Source: Nocardia spumae
GTDB lineage: Bacteria; Actinomycetota; Actinomycetes; Mycobacteriales; Mycobacteriaceae
DNA: 64,000 nucleotides
Direction: 5' to 3'
Assembly: GCF_020733635.1 (NCBI RefSeq)
Contig: NZ_JAJFZL010000001.1
Coordinates: 6,920,864-6,984,863 of the forward strand
Shown: positions 57,584 to 64,000 of the stretch, in pieces
How positions within the stretch are numbered: position 1 is the first letter of the stretch
How the letters are laid out: each line of letters begins with the position of its first letter
Made by a program: the position numbers and the translations under genes
The notes under the pieces: model-generated
What the model was told of the DNA's origin: nothing
The model's input: the letters and a program-made list of their open reading frames with translations, nothing else
The model's database searches: none

Positions 57584-58306
57584 TCAGTCCGGTTGTTCGA
57601 TCTGCCGGATCACCCGCGCGGCGGCGGTGCGGATCGGCGTGAGATCCCCGGTCCGCCCGAGCGCGCGAAGAGCGGCGTCGGCGATGCCGGTGGCGAGGTC
57701 GTCCGCACCGATCCGCTCGACTCGGCCCGGGTTGTCGGACCGGATCTGGATGGCGGCTTCGACGAAGTGGAACGGCAGTGTCGCCGCGATATCCACCTCG
57801 GTGGGCGACCACCGCGCGGAGTCGGACGAACTCGACTCCCTGCGTGTCTCCAGCGCCAGGGTGCGATAGCACTCGCGGAGATATTCGCGGCGCTCGTCGA
57901 ATCGCGGGAACTTCGTCCGGTTGCTTTCCGGCAGATTGAACAACGCTCCGAGATTCCACTGGCCGGTCAGCAGTTGCCGGCAGTCGTATCGAACCATCGC
58001 GTAGAGCCGGACCGCGGCGCTTTCGGGTTGTCGCATCAGGCTTTCCGCCAGCGCCGCCGGCGCGATCACGGTGCGCGTCAGCAGGTTGTCCAGTATCTCC
58101 TCCTTGGTGGAGAAGTAGTGGTAGATCGTGCTCTGCTGAATGCCGACCGCCGTCGCGATCATCCGGGTGGAGGTACCGGCGAAACCGTGGGTGATGAACA
58201 ACTCGGCCGCGGCATCGAGGATCTCTTCCTCCGGTGTGTCGCCCGGGCGACGTCGTTGGACGCGGCGAGGCCGACCGGGACGCAGTCCGCTCATTCGCTC
58301 CAGCAT
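57584..58306 (-). CDS. TetR family regulator, last gene of the oxygenase operon
   Basis: 240 residues from ATG 58306 (58294 is an alternative). HTH: EEEILDAAAELFITHGFAGT, MIATAVGIQQSTIYHYFSTK. The C-terminal domain is of the kind seen in regulators of catabolic genes. It is encoded 55 bp after the permease on the same strand, so it probably autoregulates through the palindrome at 61780-61803. Confidence 0.86.
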   Translation of the reverse strand: MLERMSGLRPGRPRRVQRRRPGDTPEEEILDAAAELFITHGFAGTSTRMIATAVGIQQSTIYHYFSTKEEILDNLLTRTVIAPAALAESLMRQPESAAVRLYAMVRYDCRQLLTGQWNLGALFNLPESNRTKFPRFDERREYLRECYRTLALETRRESSSSDSARWSPTEVDIAATLPFHFVEAAIQIRSDNPGRVERIGADDLATGIADAALRALGRTGDLTPIRTAAARVIRQIEQPD

Positions 58307-58361
58307 GCCATCCGCCCGGCCCGATGCCGCCGGGCGGATGCCGCCGCCACTCGCATATCGG

Positions 58362-59822
58362 CTACGAGACAGCGCTTTCCACCGGAGCCGGTTCGATCCT
58401 GCCCACCAACGGGTAGAGCGCACCGGCGATGAGACCGGCCAGGACGAACCCGATATCGAGTCCACCGAGCAGATGGGCGCCCGGCCCGGTGAACCACGTA
58501 TTGGCCGCGAACAGCACCCCGACCGTCGCGGCGATGCCCCAGATACCGACCGTGGCGATGTTGATCCCACCGCTGTACCAATACCGGCCCCCGGTTTCGC
58601 GGCGGTTGAAGACCTGCAGCGCGTCGGTGTCGTAGTTCGCCCCGTTGCGCAGGTGACCGATGACGAGGATGACGATCCACGGCACCGAGAAGTTGGCCAG
58701 CAGCGTCAGCACATTCGTGACGCTGGGTTCGATCGTGTCGTAGAAGTGACCGAGATAGACGAGTGCGGTGGCGGCCAGACAGGCAACCAGTGTGGCTTTG
58801 GTCCGCGACAGCGCCGGAATCAGCGAGGAGGTGTCGAGTCCGGTGCCGTAGGTGTTGATCACCGCCTGTGCGGTGCCGGAGGCCAGGCCGAGGAAGACCA
58901 GGGCGGGCAGATACCAGATCGGCGAGGTCCGCATCAGCCCGCCGACCATGTCCCCGTCGGTGAGTCCGGTGGAGTAGAAGCAGACGGCGATGAACGTGCC
59001 CCACATGAAGGGGCCGCCGAGGCCGAACAGGCCGCCGTAGAACAGCGCACGCATGATCGAGCGGTCGCTGTGCGCGGCCGGCGAGATGTGGCGGGTCCAG
59101 TCACCGGAGTAGGGGCCGAGCGACGATATCGTCGACGCGATCAGCAGCATCGACGCGACCCAGGTGTTGAGCGCCGAACCGAGTACATAGCCGCCGCCGG
59201 AATAGGACGGGTCGAAATCGCCGCCGTAGACGAACAGTCCGGCGATCAGGCAGATTCCGGCGGTCGGGATCATCACTCGCTGAACCGCGACCATCCAGCC
59301 GTGGCCGAAGACCGACACCACCGTGACGATGACGGAAATGATTCCGTAGCAGATCAATTCGATGCTGTCACTGTGCACGTCGAATGCGCGGTCGAGTGCG
59401 CCGACGAGTGCGGCACCACCGGTCCAGATGCTCAGTGCGGCGAATATCAGCGATGCGACGGCCTCGAGGATCGTTCCGATCAGCCGGCCTCCGACGCCGA
59501 AGAAGGCGCCGCTGGACACCGGATTGTTGGTCCCGGTGCGGGGTGCGATGACCCCGGTCGGTGCGAGCAACGCGGAACCGAGCGCGGAGCCGACCACGAC
59601 GGCGGACGCGGCCTGCCACCAGCCGAGCCCGAAGGTGACGGGCAGGAAGCCCATGATGATCACACTGAAGGTCAGGCTGCTGCCGAACAGGATCGTGCGC
59701 AGGTCGCGGGGCGCGGATCTGCGGTCGGCGATCGGAATGTGCTCGGTGCCGAAGGGTTCGATCTCGAACCGGGAGCGGGCGGGCGATTCGGCGACGGGGG
59801 AGTCGATACGGATGCCGGTCAT
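58362..59822 (-). CDS. NCS1 family permease (purine/cytosine/allantoin type)
   Basis: 486 residues, about 12 membrane helices. NCS1 features: GSSLTFSVIIMGFLPVTFGL, GANNP-like segment PRTGTNNPVSSGAFFG, SLGPYSGDWTRH and the C-terminal NRRETGGRYWYSGG. It imports a nucleobase, hydantoin or similar small heterocycle by cation symport. GGAG precedes the ATG. It is the third gene of the operon 2OG oxygenase, unknown protein, permease. Confidence 0.87.
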   Translation of the reverse strand: MTGIRIDSPVAESPARSRFEIEPFGTEHIPIADRRSAPRDLRTILFGSSLTFSVIIMGFLPVTFGLGWWQAASAVVVGSALGSALLAPTGVIAPRTGTNNPVSSGAFFGVGGRLIGTILEAVASLIFAALSIWTGGAALVGALDRAFDVHSDSIELICYGIISVIVTVVSVFGHGWMVAVQRVMIPTAGICLIAGLFVYGGDFDPSYSGGGYVLGSALNTWVASMLLIASTISSLGPYSGDWTRHISPAAHSDRSIMRALFYGGLFGLGGPFMWGTFIAVCFYSTGLTDGDMVGGLMRTSPIWYLPALVFLGLASGTAQAVINTYGTGLDTSSLIPALSRTKATLVACLAATALVYLGHFYDTIEPSVTNVLTLLANFSVPWIVILVIGHLRNGANYDTDALQVFNRRETGGRYWYSGGINIATVGIWGIAATVGVLFAANTWFTGPGAHLLGGLDIGFVLAGLIAGALYPLVGRIEPAPVESAVS

Positions 59823-59847
59823 GGCTGTCTCCTGCCTGGGATTTGGG

Positions 59848-60693
59848 TCATTCGGTGAGCAGGTCGGCGAAGGCTCCGACGAGCGACTCGATCCGCCAGC
59901 GGATCGGACGCGGTCGCGGGCGGGCAGGCTCGAGGTCGAGGATGTGCAACTCGTCGCCCGCGTCGGTGGCGACGAACGAATGCCCCTGCCGGAAGGGCAG
60001 ACTCGATATGTCGATATGCCAGCCCGTCGGCGATATCGACCCGATCGCTATCTCGCAGTCGGCGAGATCCTGAGCGGCGCTGAGGTCGAGACGAGGGACC
60101 TCGTCGGGGGTTGGCAGCGCCGAGATCTCTTCGGTCCGTGAGCGCGCGAACGCGAATTTCGCGCCGGTGCGGAGCAGAATCGCCCGCGCGCCCGACTCCG
60201 CGTCGCGGAGGGTGACGACGGCCCGGGGACCGCGGTCCGTGCCGTCTACGTGGTGCCAGTGCTCCAGATAGGGCAGTTCGATACCACGCTCGACCATCAT
60301 CGCGTTCTCGAAGTGCAGGGTGCCGGTATCGGCAACGCCTTCGGCCGGGGCCCAGTCGACCAGTCTTCCCCAGGTGAATCGCGCTGGTGTCACCGGTGAT
60401 CGTGTCAGACTGCCGGCGAATCCCTCCTGTGCGAACATCCACTCGAGATGTTCGGCCCGCAGATCTCGCAGGCAGGTCACGCCGTCGAAATCGGGGCGGC
60501 CGGCGGGCTGCCTCAAGTCCGCGTACCACCCGTCGGACTGCAACCACGTCACCGTCGTGGTGGTGTCGTCGGGGCCGCCGTGCCAGCTGATGAGCGATCG
60601 TGTCCAGATTCCGTGGAGATCGTCCACCTCCACCGGTATCCCGTCGCTGGTGGGATACGGCCAGGGGCCGGTGAGCTTGCTGAGAAGATTCAT
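59848..60693 (-). CDS. Unknown protein between the oxygenase and permease genes
   Basis: 281 residues, no signal or membrane helix. Repeated Trp/aromatic pattern (GIWTRSLISWHGG, TWLQSDGWYADLRQPAGRP, FTWGRLVDWAP, YLEHWHHVDG) suggests a beta-rich lipocalin-like or HRI1-like fold with a ligand pocket. This is weak similarity judged by eye. It is probably an accessory or second-step protein for the same substrate. Confidence 0.7.
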   Translation of the reverse strand: MNLLSKLTGPWPYPTSDGIPVEVDDLHGIWTRSLISWHGGPDDTTTTVTWLQSDGWYADLRQPAGRPDFDGVTCLRDLRAEHLEWMFAQEGFAGSLTRSPVTPARFTWGRLVDWAPAEGVADTGTLHFENAMMVERGIELPYLEHWHHVDGTDRGPRAVVTLRDAESGARAILLRTGAKFAFARSRTEEISALPTPDEVPRLDLSAAQDLADCEIAIGSISPTGWHIDISSLPFRQGHSFVATDAGDELHILDLEPARPRPRPIRWRIESLVGAFADLLTE

Positions 60694-60723
60694 GTGCCGC
60701 CAATCCCGCTGTGTTCGAATGGT

Positions 60724-61758
60724 TTACGCGGGCCGGCCGGCCATGCGACCGAACGACGACAGCTCGACCGAGCCTTCCGGCAGCACCAGGCTCCCGTCCG
60801 CGATCCGGGTGCGCAGGTAGCGGAAACTCTGGGCGGTCTGCGCGAACAGATGCTCGCCGGCGCGCAGTGCGGGCCGCGCCGGAGTGTCGGCGTCGACGAA
60901 CGCGGGCAGGGGGGCCACGACGGCGTCGTAGTCGACCGAGAAGAACAGCGGAAAGGCGTAGCGCTCCTGCGCGACCTTGCGAACACGATGCGTGGTGGCC
61001 ACGAATCGCCCATTCGTCATCAGCTCCAACATGTCGCCGATGTTCACCACGTAAGCGCCCGGCACCGGCGGTACGTCGACCCAATGGCCCGCCCCGTTGA
61101 GCACCTCCAACCCGGCGGCGGTACCGCGCAGCAACGTGAGACATTCGTAGTCGGTATGGGCCCCGATCCCCGGGCGGTCCTCGGCCGAGTCGTCGAACGG
61201 GTAGTGGATCAGGCGCAACTGGCTCGGCGGCTTGGTCAGATATGGATCGAAGAAGTCCTCGGCCTGGCCGATCGCGACCGCGAAGGCACGCATGAGGGCG
61301 ACGCCGACATCGAAGACCTCCTGGTAGTAGCGCGAGACCGCTTCCTTGAAGCCGGGTATGTCCGGCCATTGATTCGGGCCGAGCATGGGGTTACCCGCGA
61401 GATAGTCGGGGTCATCGGCGGGAAGGTCGCGGCACAGGTCGAAGGCCTCCTTCCGGTCCGCCGACATGCCCGCGAAGACCTCCTCCCCTTCGGGCACGTA
61501 GCCGCGGTGGTTGGTGGAGTTGCCGATGTAGGTGCGCATCTTCGCTTCGAGCGGGTCGGCGAAGAACCGTTTCGCCGAACGGAGCAGTTCGGCGAAGACG
61601 CGCTCGTCGATCCCGGTGCCCGAGACGTACATGAATCCGATATCGCTTGCGGCACAGGCGAGTTCGGCGGCCACGGCGGCTTTCGCCGCGGCATCGGCGC
61701 CGAAGAGCGGGGCGATGTCGATATTGGGGACTTCGGAGAACGAGGTGAGACCTGCCAC
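60724..61758 (-). CDS. Fe(II)/2-oxoglutarate-dependent oxygenase (isopenicillin N synthase family)
   Basis: 344 residues from GTG 61758, with GGAAGGG upstream. The metal triad is His201-x-Asp203 (GAHTDYECL) and His257 (VATTHRV); Arg267 in RYAFPLFF should bind 2-oxoglutarate. N-terminal DIAPLFG and SDIGFMYVSGTGI are typical of the DIOX/IPNS group. It hydroxylates or oxidatively cyclises a small molecule. It is the first gene of the operon and the palindromic operator lies just upstream. The GTG at 61776 is an alternative start. Confidence 0.85.
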   Translation of the reverse strand: MAGLTSFSEVPNIDIAPLFGADAAAKAAVAAELACAASDIGFMYVSGTGIDERVFAELLRSAKRFFADPLEAKMRTYIGNSTNHRGYVPEGEEVFAGMSADRKEAFDLCRDLPADDPDYLAGNPMLGPNQWPDIPGFKEAVSRYYQEVFDVGVALMRAFAVAIGQAEDFFDPYLTKPPSQLRLIHYPFDDSAEDRPGIGAHTDYECLTLLRGTAAGLEVLNGAGHWVDVPPVPGAYVVNIGDMLELMTNGRFVATTHRVRKVAQERYAFPLFFSVDYDAVVAPLPAFVDADTPARPALRAGEHLFAQTAQSFRYLRTRIADGSLVLPEGSVELSSFGRMAGRPA

Positions 61759-61779
61759 GAGCCGGATCCCTTCCACACG

Positions 61780-61803
61780 AGTTTCGATCAGCTGATCGAA
61801 ACT
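61780..61803. promoter_or_regulatory. Perfect 24-bp palindrome, probable TetR operator
   Basis: AGTTTCGATCAG followed by its exact complement, directly before the oxygenase operon and in the divergent gap to the DUF1254 remnant. Its placement over the start region of the operon fits a repressor site for the TetR at 57584-58306. Confidence 0.78.
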
Positions 61804-61903
61804 TAGGATTCGGCCGATTCGGCTGTGTGATGCCGCTGTTTCCGGTTGGTAAATCCCCTCCCTCGGCCGAACCCGGCTCCGGCGGCCACCAGGAGCTCTT
61901 GCG

Positions 61904-62586
61904 GTGGACGACTCGTACGAATTCGTCGGCACTGCCCGCTGGGGATCTGACGTTCCCGAGGGCTACAACGTCGGCCGGTCGACGACCTATCGGGTGCCGG
62001 GCGGCATTCACGCATTGCCGACCGGCGGCGACGTGGCGGCGGCGACGCGACGATTGCAGACGGCCGCGGTCCGGCCGCTGGATCCGCACCGCGACTGGAC
62101 CCCGCCGACGTTCCTGGATCTGACTCCCGAAGGCCAGGACACCACGCCGCTGCGCTGGGAGGACAACATCGGCTTCTGGGAGCCCTGTACGAGGTCGTGG
62201 ACACCGAACCGTCCTTCCCCGAATTCCACATCGCCTACGGCGATTTGGCGGCCCTCGGCGCCCACAGCTATCGGCTGACCGTGCCGCAACCCGTTCCCGG
62301 AAAACTGTTCTGGTCGGTCACCGTGTACGACGCACGCACCCGCAGTCAGATCAGAACCGAGCAGAACCGCGCGGTCCTCACCTCCCTGTTCGATTTCGAT
62401 GCCGAGGCAGGCGCGAACTCGATCGACCTACTGTTCGGCCCGACCGCACCCGCCGACGGTGAACAACACTGGATTCAGACCCTGCCCGACACCGGCTGGT
62501 TCGTCTACTTCCGCATCTACGGCCCGGAGGCCGCGGCCTTCGACCACAGTTGGAAGCCTAGCGATTTCGAACGTATCGATCTCTGA
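61904..62586 (+). pseudogene. Frameshifted, N-terminally short DUF1254/DUF1214 protein
   Basis: GTG 61904 (AGGAG 8 nt upstream) opens a frame encoding GGIHALPTGGD and TFLDLTPEGQ to WEDNIGFWE, then near 62180 the reading frame shifts by one base. From there the +1 frame continues as LYEVVDTEPSFPEFHIAYGD to GWFVYFRIYGPEAAAFDHSW, the conserved DUF1214 end. Restoring one G after TGGGAG would join them. The product would be about 228 residues, about half of normal length, so it is both truncated and broken. Confidence 0.78.
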
Positions 62587-62598
62587 TCGACGAAATGC

Positions 62599-62639
62599 GG
62601 AACGGTCCTTCACTCACCAAGTGAGTGAAGGACCGTTCC
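62599..62639. terminator. Long perfect hairpin, terminator-like
   Basis: 19-bp perfect stem GGAACGGTCCTTCACTCAC with a 3-nt loop, 12 bp after the remnant gene and just before the tRNA-Arg fragment. It ends the transcription unit and may also insulate the tRNA-derived site. Confidence 0.75.
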
Positions 62640-62642
62640 ATT

Positions 62643-62681
62643 GCGCGCCCGGAGAGACTCGAACTCCCAACCTTCTGATGG
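62643..62681 (-). other. tRNA-Arg 3'-end remnant, probable attachment site
   Basis: On the minus strand the sequence reads ATCAGAAGGTTGGGAGTTCG, then AGTCTCTCCGGGCGC: the 3' half of the anticodon arm, variable loop, T-arm and acceptor strand of tRNA-Arg(ACG). The 5' half of the tRNA is missing; similarity stops at the anticodon arm. A lone tRNA 3' end is the standard scar of tyrosine-recombinase integration, and the DNA to its right has lower GC. Confidence 0.75.
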
Positions 62682-62820
62682 GTTCGTGCGTACATAGTTG
62701 TCCGCTGGGATCGTTCAGAGTGCCTGTGAGGCAACGTATTCTGCCTTGGACTGTCTTTTGACATCTGGGTCGGTACGCCAATGTACGCAGACGTTTGTGC
62801 GGTCAAAGTAACGACGGTTC

Positions 62821-63060
62821 ATGTCCGAGTCCGATGGGCCTCACCCACCCTGTGACACCGTAATGACGCTCAGGGCTTTGGGTCACCACGGTAGCCCTGG
62901 CGAGACAGTAGATCACGACGTTGATGATGAAGAGCTATCGCGCTATTTGCGTGCGAGAGCTGATGACGAAGACGCGGTTTACGTGCGTATTTCGTGTTGG
63001 CATCCGTGGGTAGATGTCAGGCTTCGTGAGCCCTGCTGCGTACTCTCTGCGTCCCACTAG
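62821..63060 (+). CDS. Weak hypothetical small ORF
   Basis: 79 residues, ATG with no good ribosome site. Acidic middle (DHDVDDEELSRYLRARADDE), then a Cys/Trp-rich end (RISCWHPWVDVRLREPCC). No family seen. It could be chance. Confidence 0.25.
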   Translation: MSESDGPHPPCDTVMTLRALGHHGSPGETVDHDVDDEELSRYLRARADDEDAVYVRISCWHPWVDVRLREPCCVLSASH

Positions 63061-63148
63061 GCGTGCCCTGGGGAGATGCACCCGGTGCCAGCGTGCCGCA
63101 CCGTCCACTCAGCCCACTTCGCAGGCGGGGGCTGCCTGATGACTCCGT

Positions 63149-63185
63149 TTCGAACGGCCGTCAAAGTTGATGGCGGCCGTTCGAA
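63149..63185 (-). terminator. Terminator of the right-edge gene
   Basis: 12-bp perfect stem TTCGAACGGCCG/CGGCCGTTCGAA with a 13-nt loop, 8 bp after the stop of the minus-strand gene. Confidence 0.65.
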
Positions 63186-63192
63186 CCCGCGT

Positions 63193-64000
63193 CTAGAATT
63201 CCTCAGCGTTACCATCCTCTGCTTCTTCGTCAATTTGGGAAGCTGTATCCCAGGCCGCCGGCCCCCTCGCCTCGATCTCAACCACCTTCGCGAGATACGC
63301 CTCGGTATCGCCCTTTGCAGATGCGAGCTTCATCTGAAATACAGCATCTCCGGAATTTGCAATTCGATGCTCATTCTTCAGCAGCAATTCATTCGCCTCA
63401 TCCTCCCATCCAAGCTCTTCAAAAACACGCAGTTGCCACCACAGGTCGTCATCGCGAATGAAATCTTTGAGCGCCAGGATGAATAGGTCATCGGCCAGAT
63501 TGCTCAACAAATTCTTAATATAGTATGCAGCTGTAAAATAGTTATCGGCAATCAGCGCCTCCCGAATACCCCCCAGGAGCACCTCGGCGGATTCTTTGTA
63601 ACGCCCTACTTCCGCAAGCACTCCAGCCTTAGTGCTCCAATCATCACTAACCTCCTCGACTGCCCGATCCTTAACATCCTCGGGAAGCTTTTCCGCAATT
63701 CCCTGGACGTTCCTTATTAGAACTTGATAAAATGGACTTGGATCATTTTCTAGTGCACGCTCGACATACTTATCCCTCAGATGTTCATCGCCAGATTGGC
63801 TATACAATCGCGCCACCGCGAGCCAATCCTCTTGTTCCCGAGCAACTTCCAGCTTTGCAAGTATTTCCCGCAGCTTCAACTCATCGGACCGCTCTTCAGG
63901 CTTTCCTTCCGCATAGGACGAACCCGAACGATACGCGCGCACACGCTCAAGCCAATGCCGGCGATACAGAGCTACTTGATCAGAATCTAGCTTGCGGTCA
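63193..64000 (-). CDS. Helical-repeat (TPR-like) protein, partial
   Basis: The frame stays open from the stop at 63193 to the right edge, so the N-terminus is outside the window; a GTG at 63942 is only internal. The visible 268 residues are alpha-helical and charged: LYSQSGDEHLRDKYVERALE, AGVLAEVGRYKESAEVLLGG, NYFTAAYYIKNLLSNLADDL, RVFEELGWEDEANELLLKNE, which suggests TPR-like helix pairs. Base composition and codon use are clearly less GC-rich than elsewhere, consistent with horizontal transfer. Function unknown. Confidence 0.7.
   Translation of the reverse strand, partial: DRKLDSDQVALYRRHWLERVRAYRSGSSYAEGKPEERSDELKLREILAKLEVAREQEDWLAVARLYSQSGDEHLRDKYVERALENDPSPFYQVLIRNVQGIAEKLPEDVKDRAVEEVSDDWSTKAGVLAEVGRYKESAEVLLGGIREALIADNYFTAAYYIKNLLSNLADDLFILALKDFIRDDDLWWQLRVFEELGWEDEANELLLKNEHRIANSGDAVFQMKLASAKGDTEAYLAKVVEIEARGPAAWDTASQIDEEAEDGNAEEF

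Larger units (their letters stand above)
62682..63192. other. Accessory DNA beyond the tRNA remnant
   Basis: Lower-GC DNA with no recognised family. It holds one weak open frame (62821-63060) and a hairpin at 63149-63185. No integrase, origin or insertion sequence is visible inside the window. Confidence 0.4.

Noticed and set aside
62599..62639. Perfect hairpin considered as insertion-sequence end
   Set aside because: No transposase or target duplication nearby; size and place fit a terminator.

Overview
The window is high-GC DNA from a mycolic-acid actinomycete of the order Mycobacteriales, most likely Nocardiaceae (Nocardia or Rhodococcus type). Supporting features are GTG/TTG starts, leaderless promoters (TANNNT about 7 nt before the start codon), mycothiol-dependent DinB-like enzymes, MmpL transporters, a small-type SRP RNA next to a mycobacterial-type aspartate aminotransferase, and a tRNA-Ser / tadA / tadA-associated gene / tyrA block like that of mycobacteria. 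The genus is an inference.

Layout. 1-7.9 kb: the end of one gene, two paralogous secreted proteins, the sulfonate operon ssuCBAD, then a carotenoid-cleavage-type oxygenase with a small membrane protein, divergent from a PadR regulator across a 14-bp-period operator. 8-15.3 kb: HhH-GPD repair protein, methyltransferase, aminotransferase, ffs, tRNA-Ser and small envelope genes. 15.4-20.5 kb: an ECF41 sigma factor behind a textbook ECF41 promoter, a mycothiol-type enzyme, a twin-HTH MerR regulator (apparently CTG start) divergent from an erythromycin-esterase-like gene with a 15-bp VNTR, and DoxX. 20.5-26.3 kb: a HelR-type RNA-polymerase helicase with a rifamycin-associated element (RAE), a WS/DGAT-like protein and an orphan qcrB paralogue. 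26.6-30.7 kb: a queuosine-salvage group (gluQRS, yhhQ, tgt). 30.8-34.5 kb: a heterodimeric ABC exporter whose two genes are joined by a 25-codon coupling ORF. 34.6-41 kb: Rrf2 and TetR regulators facing two tandem MmpL genes that share a 107-bp identical patch. 41-45 kb: F420-type LLM oxidoreductase, then TetR divergent from an alpha/beta hydrolase plus FAD oxidase. 45-52 kb: tRNA-Ser, tadA, tyrA, a glycolipid-binding protein and a second heterodimeric ABC exporter. 52-57.5 kb: C5 cytosine methyltransferase plus Vsr, membrane and lipoprotein genes. 57.6-61.8 kb: an operon of Fe(II)/2-oxoglutarate oxygenase, unknown protein and NCS1 permease, followed by TetR, with a perfect 24-bp palindrome at its head, divergent from a frameshifted DUF1254/DUF1214 remnant. 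62.6-64 kb: a tRNA-Arg 3'-end remnant (attachment-site-like) followed by lower-GC DNA with a repeat-type protein cut by the window edge. This looks like the border of an integrated element.

Functionally the window is mostly small, locally regulated accessory modules: sulfur scavenging from sulfonates, stress and antibiotic response (HelR, ECF41, the Ere-like enzyme), envelope export (MmpL, ABC pairs), tRNA modification, and one uncharacterised uptake-plus-oxidation operon. No CRISPR array, rRNA operon or intact insertion sequence was found.
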